From NCBI GenBank assembly GCA_020152595.1, contig JAIGNY010004302.1, positions 339,501 through 403,500 of the forward strand: a stretch of DNA of 64,000 bases, written 5' to 3'. The translations under genes and the position numbers were made by a program. The DNA comes from Chiridota heheva (taxonomy: Eukaryota; Echinodermata; Holothuroidea; Apodida; Chiridotidae). Positions 22,481-32,402 of this stretch are shown piece after piece (the stretch's first letter is position 1; each line of letters begins with the position of its first letter). Under the pieces are notes generated by a model. The model was not told where the DNA came from. It saw only the letters and a list, made by a program, of their open reading frames with translations, and did not search any database.

Positions 22481-22485
22481 AAAAC

Positions 22486-22610
22486 TGAGGATGTGAGTCA
22501 CAGCTAGTCTTGATTTCAGTCGTTTCTACAAGCGACAGAACTTTTAACATGAATATTTCCTGAACAGAATGCAACTTTGAGTGCTTTCTTCACCATTTTG
22601 TCTGTTTCAA
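22486..22610 (+). repeat. Dispersed repeat with GAGGATGTGAGTCACAGCTA
   Basis: Related copies occur at 32030-32130 (+) and 58430-58620 (-). All share a TCTGAGG.TGTGATGTCACA-like core, here decayed, then CAGTCGTTTCTA. Old MITE or SINE of unknown class. Confidence 0.5.
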
Positions 22611-22616
22611 AGTCCT

Positions 22617-22832
22617 CTTTATATTCTCCTCTTCCACCCCATCTCTACTTTGTTTTTGTTTCAACCATGCACCTCCCCTCTCAATTCACAGCTTTCTGAC
22701 CTTTTGTTCTTGAATTTCTCTCATTCTCCCCCTGTTTCCTTTCCTTCCTACCTTTAGAATGATCTGACCTCTCAGGCACAATTTGACCTTTGTTGTCATG
22801 GTGCCTTTAAGCCCTCATCAAACAAACAAACA
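22617..22832 (+). mobile_element. RNase H LINE 3' end
   Basis: 3' UTR of the family seen at 8.1-11.1 kb, from TTCTCCTCTTCCACCC to CATCAAACAAACAAAC. No convincing target-site duplication was found. Confidence 0.75.
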
Positions 22833-24332
22833 ATCTTTTATATAAGATGAACTTGTTTGTCCATTGACTAATTCTTCAATTTTGGCAAAAGAGTAGTATT
22901 TAGTACTGGTTTATGTTGCATGGACCTAGATGTTAGCATTTAATTTGATTCTTGTCAAAGTTGCAATGTCCTTTAGCAAGTATACTTTTTTTAATTGTGG
23001 TTGTTTTATTTTCTGTATTACTGCATATTTAACAAAAGAAGAAAAAAAGTTTTGTCCGAATTCGACTTTTCAATGATTTATCCACCTCAAGATGATACTG
23101 GGAAATTTCAAGTTTAATTTTCATTGAGTTTTCATTTCACCACAGGGAAGCAGATCATTTTTATTTTAAGTGCACTAATTGATTGATGATATATAAGTTT
23201 TGCAAAATCACATTAATTTCTGCTAGTTTTTATTTTTATGAATTTATTCCGTCTTTTCTGACTGTATAGTCAAATTTGGATGTAATTTGACAGGTGGAAG
23301 TACAGTCTATAAAAAAACATAATTTTTTTTAAAATAAACATCTATTTTGTACATAGGGATGAGCCTTATCATTAAATTCACTGAATTTCAGTGATTTTTT
23401 TATTCCGTGACTTCTTATTTGCCATTTCCATGGTTTTCTTCTTTAAAACTCGTGTTTTTAAGAAAGGAAACCAGGACTACAATGAGTGTGTGACCACATG
23501 TGGAAGGTTTGACCTTGGAACCTATACATTAGCATGTTTAAAGTCAGTATTTAATGACCATGTTCCATATTCAGCGATTATTTTGTTAGCCAGGTTTATC
23601 CCCTGTGTACACTATGGAAGGTTTTGCATCCATGTGCCCTTCCCATAGTTGTAGAAAGATATTATCAATGTTCTCTGTTGTGATTTATTTCAAGGCTTCC
23701 TTGAAAGCTTCTTGTAATTGACCTTTCTGAGTAAGGAAGTAGGCCACAGCCACCAAAGCAATGCTGTAACTAGGTCGGGCAAACAAACCTACTCGAATCA
23801 ATCATGCATGACCAATGCATTGACATTTAGATGTTCATGTGGCCTGCCACAAGTTTTGATAAATCTATGACACTTCTCCGGATCTTTAAAGTTTATAGCA
23901 AAAGATTAAACAAAATTTTCATTTGCCTAACCATTTTGGGTAACTGAAATTGGATTTTAAAAAGCCTGTACTGGTCCTGCAGGCACAAGTTTTGTTCACC
24001 ATATTGTCTGTCACTCAGTTTGTTTGTGCAGAAATTTGTGTGCAGTATATTGCATTGACTGCATGAGTGCGTGCTGCTAGCTAATTGTACTGTACCAGTA
24101 CTGCGTAGGATTTTTGCCCCACTTAGTTACTCAGATTGTTTTGCTGGCAAATTTGTGTATTGAATGGTTGAAAAAGCTCTCAGTTAACTAACTCAGTGAG
24201 GTCAATTGGTGTAATGAAAGGTAAATTAGTCTAAAACTTGGATGGCAAAAGCCAAAGATTCTGTGTATTGTGCTTTCTAGCTTTCTTGCCCATAAATAAT
24301 TATCTTATCGTAATTTAAAATATAATTGTTAA
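22833..24332. other. Intergenic, old repeats only
   Basis: No gene seen; the ORF at 23391-23648 has no recognisable domain. About 23700-23960 is an inverted relative of 1800-1990 (shared ACCTAGTTAC and TAAATGTCAAT on the minus strand). Confidence 0.45.
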
Positions 24333-24482
24333 TATTTACTTCCAAGTTATACCTTACCTTCCATGCTATAGATATGCAATCTGGTCACATGACCTGGTTG
24401 TATCGTACTTCTAACCGACCTTAAAAACATAGTTACCAGCCCAGCCCTGACCTCCATAATACCTCTAATATCCCTCACTTCT
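24333..24482. repeat. Left inverted terminal repeat of DIRS-like element
   Basis: Contains AAGTTATACCTTACCTTCCA, CTTAAAAACATAGTTA and CCAGCCCAGCCCTGACCTC, each found inverted near 29115-29165 or 29250-29350. Confidence 0.75.
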
Positions 24483-25753
24483 TTTCAGCGCGTTGTTTTC
24501 ACGACATCGCTGGAACTGGCCAAAACTTTTCTCAAAATGTTCACCTTTTTCTAACAATTTTCTTCCTTGCAGCTGTAACCATGCAGGTTTTTAATGCTGT
24601 TTAGCATTTTCTTCCAGCCTTTTCAAGTCATCTGAGGTAAGACGAGGTGGCCATGGGACTGGGATATCTTCGTTCCGACCCACAGGACTTTTCCCATTAA
24701 GATTACACTTAAGTAAGAGTATTTTTTACTTCCATCTGTATAAAACGGGTGGCTAGAATGAGCGAGTTTCACTCTCGCGGCGGGTATTTTTAATCCTTAG
24801 AGCACCTGGTGTGCCTGTTTAGAGGACCCCATTCCCTTGGGTTTGAGTGTTTGCCTTTCAACAAGGATAGCCTAGCGTTATACAGTGCATTGTATATGTA
24901 AAGATGTCTTCAGTACAGGTTCCCGTATGCATTAGGCCAACTTCTCGTATGCATTAGGCCAACATCTTGTTTCGATATTGGCGCTTGTGCAAGAGGTCGA
25001 CATCACCACGGCGAATGATAAGTCAGCTTCAGCCAGCTCCAAGGAGCTACAGTTATTACAAGAGAGCCTATATATTATTTACGTTACCATACATTTCGTG
25101 AGTTCATATTTCTTGCATATAATTAAGACAAAGTTTTTCATTTATGAGCTCGATTTATGGGGAGCTGGAGAGACCTTAAGGGGGCGCTGGAGAGACCCTG
25201 AGGGGGTTTCCCTGTCGTCCTCTTTTCAAGAGAATAAACCTTTTCTTTTTATCTCTACAGACACCAAGTTCACAGTGGTTTGTATTTTCTATGCTACCCC
25301 TGCGCATTTAAAGTTTTTACATTTCGTGCATTTACTCAGGTTTTAAATTTTTCAGATATAAGTTTATCTGATTATTTTTTCTGGTGTATTAAATTGCTGT
25401 GGCTTGCCTCACACTATGTTTGACATGTTCCACAGTACCATCTCGCCTGTGTACAGGTCGTAAGGCTTTGGTGTAAGTATATATATATTTTTACTTTCAA
25501 ACGCCAAGAGGCGATAGATATTTATATATAAATCATTATAGTCTCTCAAGAGTTTTCTGCTTTTGCGACCCACGGCTCGACGATATGAGCCACGGAGGTC
25601 TGAGGCTGTAGTCTACTTTGTTAGCTTATTCTGACTTAAGCCCCTCTTCCTTTGAGGTCCCCGACTCGACGCTACTGAGTCAGAAGGACTGCGGGCAGAG
25701 GTCTGTCAGACATAAGTTATAACTGAGACTATTTTGATCAGCTTAGTGCCGTC

Positions 25754-26246
25754 TTGAGACTGGTTGGTATTCTTAGGATACCTAGCCAGTCTAGTAGATG
25801 TGCAGGTCTTAATGTGCAGGTTTTATCTGCAGGATCTACAATTTCATCTTCTGGATCATTTCATTCCATCCAGGAAGGACCTCAGTGTTCCCATCCCCTG
25901 TACACAGGCAGTCTTCCCCCCACATTTTTTGGTGGTGTCCACTCACACCTGTCACAGGGAGCCGTTTTCCCACCCGCCAAACCTACCGTGTCAGTGGTGA
26001 CAGGGTGGGGAGGGCATTTAATTGGGTCCCAAGTTGCAGATTTTGGACGGGCATTTGGTGCGGACAGCACATCAATATGTTGGAACTAAAGGCAGTGCGC
26101 CTGGTTCTTGTTTACTTCCTACCACAGGTACGGAAGAAGACTGTTCTCATATGCACCGACAACACCACGGTAGTGGCATATATCAGCAGGCAGAGAGGCA
26201 TAAAATCCAGGAGACCCTGGATTCTTGCCAAGTTCCTTCTGTCTTG
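25754..26246 (+). pseudogene. DIRS RNase H region, 5' part, frameshifted
   Basis: One frame reads LGYLASLVDV and RFYLQDLQFHLLDHFIPSR, the segment that links reverse transcriptase to RNase H in DIRS ORFs. Another frame (about 26070-26260) reads INMLELKAVRLVLVYFLPQV, then TVLICTDNTTVVAYISRQRG: the RNase H core with its Glu and Asp. It is cut by the LINE at 26247 and resumes after 26863. Confidence 0.75.
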
Positions 26247-26851
26247 TCGATACAAGAGAGGTTGTTGATGGTGGATTTGATCGGAATTGTGGGCTGGATG
26301 ACATGGAGTTTGTTATCAATTTGGGAGTTCCATGAGGTTTGCCAGCGGTCACGAACAAGGGAAGCGATAAGTGGTTTGATGTCGGAGAGGGTTCATATTA
26401 CCCGTCTTTCAATTGGTCACACCCACCTCACTCACTCCCACCTCCTTATTGGCTCCCCCCAACCCCTCTGCAACAATTGCCATTGCACCCTCACAATCCA
26501 TCACATTCTCCTTGCTTGCACCCTGTACAACCTTCCCAGAGCTTCCCTCGCTCCTCACATCTCAATTGCTGAGTTCTTCCAGAAAAATCCTCTGGATAAA
26601 ATTATATCCTTCCTTCATCATGCTTCCCTCTACAATCATATTTAATTCTCCTTTTCCACCCCCTCTCTACTTTGGTTTTGTTTTAACCATGCACCTCCTC
26701 TCTCGATCACAGCTTTCTGACCTTTTGTTCTTGATTTTTTCTCATTCTCCCCCTGTTTCCTTTCCTTCCTACCTCTAGAATTTGACCTCTCAGGCACAAT
26801 TTGACCTTCGTTGTCGTGGTGCCATTAAGCCCTCATAAACAAACAAACAAA
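26247..26851. mobile_element. Twin-primed RNase H LINE insertion in the DIRS element
   Basis: 26247 to about 26390 is LINE sequence inverted; about 26391-26851 is LINE in direct orientation, ending CATAAACAAACAAAC. The inverted part ends at the LINE position where the direct part begins. The 12-base repeat CCTTCTGTCTTG flanks the whole at 26235-26246 and 26852-26863. Confidence 0.88.
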
Positions 26852-26863
26852 CCTTCTGTCTTG

Positions 26864-27350
26864 CTGCATCACAAACAAGCCTTCAGGCAGTCGACCTGCC
26901 ATGCAAGAAGAACACGATCGCAGATCTGTTATTTCGCCTCCAAAGAGCCCCCACAGAATGGGCCCTTCATCCGCAGGTGGCCGATGCGATCTGGTTAACT
27001 TTCAGTCTCCCAGACGTAGATCTGTTCGTGTCCATGGACAACCACTAGCTACCAGCTTTTTGCGCTCTGACCCTTGACCCGAGAGTCTGAAGAGTCGACG
27101 CATTCACGATCAGGTGGATCCTTTTCGTATGCTAGGCCTTCCCACCATTCGCGCTGATATTGAGAGTACTGGGAAAGATAACATATGATCAGTGTCACAT
27201 CTTGCTTCTGGTAGCTCCCAATTGGCCCGGCCAACTGTGGTTCCCTCAGCTGCTCAATCCTATTGCAGGTTTCCCGTATGAGCTTACGGTCAGGGACGAC
27301 TGGTCTCAATCCCGGGCTCCGGCAAACTGCACCACAATCCAAGTACACTC
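26864..27350 (+). pseudogene. DIRS ORF downstream of RNase H, frameshifted
   Basis: Reads, in changing frames, LHPQVADAIWLTFSLPDVDL, then VLGKITYDQCHILLLVAPNW and QLWFPQLLNP: the typical DIRS block after RNase H (VADAIW...DVDLF..., ILL.AP.WP.Q.WFP.L). It continues the frame cut by the LINE. Confidence 0.7.
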
Positions 27351-27359
27351 CATTTGACT

Positions 27360-28368
27360 GTGTGGCCTCTATCTGCGAATCCATTGTGTCACAAGGCCTT
27401 TCGATGGAAGCTGCCCAAGTGGCAGCCCAAAGTCGGAGACCATCCACTTTGTTGATGTATTCTTCTAGACTTGAAATATTCCAAGCCTGGTTCCAGAATA
27501 GATCCGTTTCTTCACATGTCTTGGTGACATTGCAGATATCTTGTTGAGCTAGTTTAATCTAAATAAATCCATTAATACAGTCAAAGAGTTCTGGACAGCC
27601 ATAACAGCTATCCACTGGGACTTTTCAGATGGGGCGACTGTCACCGATGCATGGCCTCTGAAAAGATTACTTAAAGGAATATTCTTACAAAGACCTTTAG
27701 TTCGGAACCTTGCTCCCCCATGGGACATGCAAGTGGTCCTCGAGACACTAGCACGGGCTCCGTTTGAGCCGCTGTCTGAGTGTCCACTTAAAGAACTAAC
27801 TAGCAAAATGGTTTTTCTACTCTCCGCGGCCTCTGCCAGACGCAGAGGTGCCGTTCACGCGCTTTCGCTCAAAGAAGGCCATATTTGCTTTGAATCTAAT
27901 AGCGTACAGCTTTCTTGGTCAAGAATCAAACTTGAGAGTTTTTACCGGAACCGATATTCCTTCGTCGCTCTCTACGTTGTCTGACACATCAGAGGACCGG
28001 GCCTGGCGCCCCGTTTGATGTCTCAAACACTATACTAAAGGCACACAATCATTATGGAACGCATTAAAACCTTATTCATTTCTTTGCAAAATCTGCATCG
28101 CGCCATTTCACATGATACGATATTGCGATGGATTGTTCAGGCAATCACGTACAATAAATCTGCGTTGTTCACGGATCAATCGGTTGAGGCACATCAGGTG
28201 CGAGGCATAGCAACATCAATTGTGCTATTTGGTGGGGTTTCACTCAGTGAGATCCTTTGCACTGCAGTATGGAAAACACCAGCCACGTTTGTCTATCTGA
28301 AGGATATACCAAGGCGGGGTTGCAAGGGCCGTTCTTTCCAGAAGAGAACCATCCCTTTCTTGAGGTGA
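27360..28368 (+). pseudogene. DIRS tyrosine recombinase, frameshifted
   Basis: N-terminal part (27263-27547 frame) has LSMEAAQVAAQSRRPSTLLM and YSSRLEIFQAWF. The middle (27560-27900) has APPWDMQVVLETLARAPFEP and ELTSKMVFLLSAASARRRGA with the box I arginine. The C-terminal part (28054-28368) has VEAHQVRGIATSIV, matching the HxxR box, then TFVYLKDI with a candidate catalytic tyrosine. The enzyme would circularise and integrate the DIRS cDNA. At least two stops or frameshifts separate the parts. Confidence 0.78.
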
Positions 28369-28602
28369 ATATTCTTGTATTTTATATTCACGTTTTGTCT
28401 TTTCAGTTACGATTCTTCCGTTAATTTATTAACATCTTAGTCGTTTACTATTGAATTTCGATTGCTGCTTTAGCACGTCTTATTCGTTTTATTCACTAAC
28501 GAAAAATGTTGCCGTTGTTCAGGTACCTTTCATTTCGTTTACTTTTAATAACGAAGCTTTGACGTTGTTTAGGCAATTGTTAGTTCGTTGTTTTACTTAC
28601 AA

Positions 28603-28649
28603 AATTTTACCGAGCGTATAGGCACCGTGCCTATACGCTCGGTAAAATT
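28603..28649. repeat. Near-perfect 47-bp palindrome
   Basis: Two 23-base arms (AATTTTACCGAGCGTATAGG plus CAC, 28603-28625; complement 28627-28649) flank one C at 28626. No mismatch is seen. A partial third copy (TTACGCTCGG) follows directly. It lies between the DIRS recombinase and the right ITR. Confidence 0.95.
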
Positions 28650-29109
28650 ACGCTCGGCTTTCTATTTTGATTATTCTTTACTAACAAAATCCTGCCACTG
28701 TTCTGGCAGTTTCTGTTTAGTTTAACTTTATGGATGGTTTGTTCCCCTCATGTTTAACTAAACCTCCTCGGTCCTCTGACGAAGCTTTTAAGTTTTCGCC
28801 ATGACGTATTGGGTGTTGTTTATAGTTTGACTCTGTTCACTGACAGATTCTGTTAACATGCGCTTTCGGGTTACTAACCTATGTTCTGTCGACGTTATTC
28901 CTCAGTTATTACCAGCAGGTTGTTTCCTGTTCCTTTGTTATGACTAGGAGTGGTTTACTGTTTTTATAGTATTCCTATTTAGAGGTTTTTTGTCCTTTAG
29001 AGGATGAGGAATCTATTCTTTTAAGTAGGATAAAACTAGTGCGAGTATTGGGGACCAGCCAAAATTGGGCTTTGATCTGAACTTCCTTTCGTCCGATCCT
29101 ACGTTGCAA

Positions 29110-29412
29110 TCTGATTGCATGTTTATAGCATGGAAGGCAAGGTATAACTTGAAGTAAATTTACCCCACTAAGCGTAGCGGGGATATTTATGAGAGTTATA
29201 TTTACCTTCCATGCGTCTTGTCCTACCTCCCCTCTTGTCCAGGCCTCCGTGGAATGTTAAGTGAGGGATATTAGAGGTCAGGGCTGGGCTGATAACTATG
29301 TTTTTAAGGTCAGTTAGAATAAGGTCATTGGACCAGATTTCATATTTATAGCATTGAAGGTAAGAATAACTCTCGTAAATATTCCCACTACACTTAGCGG
29401 GGTAAATATAAG
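29110..29412. repeat. Right terminal repeats of the DIRS-like element, with an internal inverted pair
   Basis: 29110-29165 and 29250-29350 are inverted relatives of the left ITR. In addition 29157-29216 and 29345-29410 are inverted to each other (TTTACCCC.CTAAG, GAGAGTTAT), forming a large potential hairpin with a ~130-base loop. Confidence 0.65.
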
Positions 29413-30200
29413 GGATCAAATATAAAAAAAATATGATGATTATTAGAGATAAGCACCTGTTTTCCACTTCAAGTATTTGTAAACATATAGGTTTCTTTAA
29501 GGATTCTTTCTTGCCTTTAGATACTTGTGTTATCGTTTGTTGGATATATTCCTTTTTGACATGCACATAGCGAATGAAAAGTCAAAAGCTTCTTATCATT
29601 TTGATATACACACAGACTTGTGTTACTATGATCTTTTTGTTTCTGCAGTTATCAACAACACTATAGTTAGCTACAGAATACACTAAGACAAAACATGTGA
29701 TGTTTGTATGAATAATCTGACTTGCTAAAAGCTATGAAATAAAATGTTTTTGTATTTTATTGAGCTACTAAGACTTTATCAAAGAGTAAATCCTTCAAAA
29801 TATTGACAAATGTCCATTATTGAAAACAGGATGTGAATTGGCAACTGTACCATCTTTTTTGCAGTGGATGACCCTTTTGACCATTGCAGACTAGTGGTCA
29901 CTGTTTTGTGTCACCTAGTGCTGTCTATATCTTATTGCATTAAAGGTATATGGATGTGTAGAGGGTATTTAATAGTATTTGCCCAAAATATTAACACAAG
30001 GGTATATGGTGAATCTGTCCTAGTGCCCCCTCTTGAAGTACTTGTGTCCCCCATTGTGAAAAGTCTTAGGCTATGGGCCTGGGTGGTGGGCCAATGGTGA
30101 CGTGTTGTTTTCACAGTACCTGCAGAAAATGAAGGTTACATAGGCTTTCCAGAAAGGTTGGTTGCATTATATTCACTCCTTGACTTACATAAATTGGAAT
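29413..30200. other. Intergenic, no gene seen
   Basis: AT-rich DNA with short unsupported ORFs (29864-30100 on + and its minus shadow). No exon or repeat recognised. Confidence 0.35.
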
Positions 30201-30214
30201 GCTTTTCTGTGAGT

Positions 30215-30490
30215 ACAAGTACAGAGGTCATGAGTATGACTACAGGTCAAGAGTACAAGTACAGGTCAAGAGTACAAGTACAGGTCAAGAGTATGGAAGT
30301 CATGAGTACAAGTACAGAGGTCATGAGTACAGAGGTCACAAATACAAGCACAAAAGGTCATGAAGGCAGAAGGTACGAGTAGAGGTCATGAGTACAGAGG
30401 TCATGAGTGCAGAGGTCATGAGTGCAGAGGTCACGAGTGCAGAGGTCACGAGTGCAGAGGTCACGAGCACAGAGGTCATGAGTACGCGTA
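30215..30490. repeat. GAGTACAGAGGTCAT minisatellite (about 15-bp unit)
   Basis: Degenerate 15-bp units GAGTGCAGAGGTCAC/T from 30365, preceded by looser GAGTACAAGTACAGGTCAA units. Many units carry AGGTCA, a nuclear-receptor half-site, spaced by about 15 bases. Confidence 0.85.
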
Positions 30491-31204
30491 CATGAATATT
30501 AAATTTGTGGAGTAGATTGGACATGTCACTGTTCCTAGGGTGTTTTGTGGGAGTCTTAAAGAATAAGAATACTTGCATATTAGTATCCATAAAGGTACAT
30601 CTTTTATCTCTGAGATAGCTTCTTTGAATCATTCAAAGAATTGTTATATAGAATACTGTACATAACAGTTTATAAGTTTATTTAAGTCTTGTATTTTTCT
30701 TGACTTAAAGAGACCAAAGTATTTTTTTTAGAAATTGCAATATTCCTTTCCATTTAATTTAAAAATAGTTTTCATTTTGTTATCATTCACCAACAACACG
30801 GAATCACAGAATTCATTAGTAAAATGAATTTATTATGTCATTATGCATGGGTTAACTAAAATTAATACCCTTTTTGTACAAAATTCATGAAATCATCAAT
30901 AATTATTTAGGTTAGAACTCGGCAGCAGCACTGATTTTATATGGTAGTAAAATGAAAAATGATGAAGATTTGTGATAGGAACGTTTTCGTGCAGGAATAT
31001 AGATTCTTGACGTTTTGATGAATAAAGCTGCTGAAAAAAATAATAAATTGCTCTCATGTTTTTAAGTGCTGACTTCAGATTTACAAGTATAAGTTTGTAG
31101 CCTTCTTCAAGTTTCAAGTTAAAATGGGCTAGCTAGTTTATCTTATATGGAAGAGGGCTTCAATAAAAACAAAGTTGAGTGTGCTATTCTGGCCCTTTTA
31201 TGAG

Positions 31205-31612
31205 TTTGTTTGATTAGGGCTTAGCGGCACCACAACAGTGAGGGTTAAATTGTGCCTGAGAGGTTAGATCATTCCAGAGGTAGGAGGGAAAGAAAACGGG
31301 GAGAGATTGAGAGAAACAAGATCTAAATGCCAGAAAGCTAAGATTGAGAGAGGAAGTGCATGGGTGAATAAACAAAGTAGAGAGAGGGGGGTGGGAGAGG
31401 ACTAAATATGGTCGTAGAGGGAAGCATGATGAAGGAAGGTGATCCATTTTATCCGGAGGGTTTTTCTGGAAGAGCTTGGCTATTGAGTTGTGGGGAGCGA
31501 GGAAAGCTCTGGGAAGGATGTACAGGGGGCAAGCAAGGAGAACGTGAGGGTGCAGTGGCAATTGTTGCAGTGGGGTTTTGTGGAGCCAATAAAGGAGGTG
31601 GGAGTGAGGATA
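31205..31612 (-). mobile_element. RNase H LINE 3' end, minus strand
   Basis: Begins with the reversed tail GTTTGTTTGATTAGGGCTTA and reads inward to the ORF2 C-terminus (minus-strand LLACPLYILPRAFLAPHNSI). Same family as the plus copies. Confidence 0.75.
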
Positions 31613-31636
31613 TTTTAGAGCAGGTTCAGCGAAGAA

Positions 31637-31700
31637 CAGGCACGTAGCCAGAAATTTTGTAAAGGTGGGGGAGCCGACCGGAGTTTACCTAAGTAAACTA
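31637..31700 (+). mobile_element. Possible DNA-transposon end (CAGGCACGTAGCCAGAAATT)
   Basis: The block ACGTAGCCAGAAATT recurs at 32344 as CAGGGACGTAGCCAGAAATT. CAGGG starts and ACGTAGCC-type termini are seen in some hAT-like elements, but no partner end or 8-bp duplication could be shown. Confidence 0.35.
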
Positions 31701-32029
31701 TATATAAAGTGGAAAAACACAGAAGCGTAACAGTTACAATATTTTAAAAATCGTCCAAAAAAAGAGGGGAAGGGGGTGAACTGCGGGGAAATCTTTCTTG
31801 TGAATCTAGGTTGCGAATTCTTCGTTTGACCAGCTCGAGTTGAGAAGAGCACATGGAGATATGTTTCAGGTTTTTAAATTCCTATCTGGTAGCGATGCTG
31901 GCCTTAGTTATTTCTTGCATGTTTCCGCTAAGCTCATGTGAAGGACACGTGGTAACAGTTTGAAGTTGACCAAACGCTTTTAAGCGACAAAATTGCGTGA
32001 CAAAATATGATAGAATACTGATACAAAAT

Positions 32030-32130
32030 ATGACTGAGGAATCTGAGGTTGTGATGTCACAACTAGTGGATTCCAGTCGTTTCTATATCAATGATACCAT
32101 ACTTGAAACAAAACTTAAATATTTCCTCAC
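32030..32130 (+). repeat. Dispersed repeat with TGTGATGTCACAACTAG
   Basis: Shares TCTGAGGTTGTGATGTCACA and CAGTCGTTTCTA with 22486-22610 and, inverted, with 58430-58620. TGATGTCA resembles a CRE-like site. Confidence 0.5.
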
Positions 32131-32343
32131 CGGAATAAAAATAATAATGTGTTTATATGAAACAGGGTGCCGCCACCATGGTATGTTTCCCCCAGGGTAT
32201 GTTTTCCCCTTTCCATTTCACTTTGGAAAATATACATCACATTGTTTCCCCACAAGATGTTTCTTGATTTGACACATTTTGGAGCATAAGTGCAAGTAGG
32301 GGTGGATGAAAGGGGCTTTGATTGAGCAGTAATGGATCTAGGG

Positions 32344-32402
32344 CAGGGACGTAGCCAGAAATTAGAGAGGGAGCAACTTTTGAAAATATTAATAATTTGC
32401 AG
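32344..32402 (+). mobile_element. Second ACGTAGCCAGAAATT end, abutting the GC-rich array
   Basis: CAGGGACGTAGCCAGAAATT at 32344-32363 is 40 bases before the first unit of the 6-kb minisatellite, suggesting that the array grew inside this element. The opposite end was not identified; material resembling the 31.6-31.8 kb flank (AGAAGC.TAAC.GTTACAAT) recurs near 39495. Confidence 0.4.

Larger units (their letters stand above)
24333..29410 (+). mobile_element. DIRS-like tyrosine-recombinase retrotransposon, defective
   Basis: Inverted terminal repeats, an RNase H block, a post-RNase H block and a tyrosine recombinase occur in the order expected for DIRS elements. The left ITR is about 24333-24482. 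Its reverse complement occurs on the right in two blocks, about 29110-29165 (TTCCATGCTATA core) and 29250-29350 (CCAGCCCAGCCCTGACCTC core). The reverse transcriptase is missing or unrecognisable between 24500 and 25750, and every coding block is frameshifted. DIRS elements insert by recombinase rather than integrase. A LINE has inserted at 26247-26851. Confidence 0.75.

Noticed and set aside
23391-23648. 85-codon ORF at 23.4 kb
   Set aside because: No recognisable domain, no splice-site context and no neighbouring exon in phase.
28603-28649. Bacterial-type terminator
   Set aside because: Host is an animal; no T run follows and the palindrome lies inside a retroelement.
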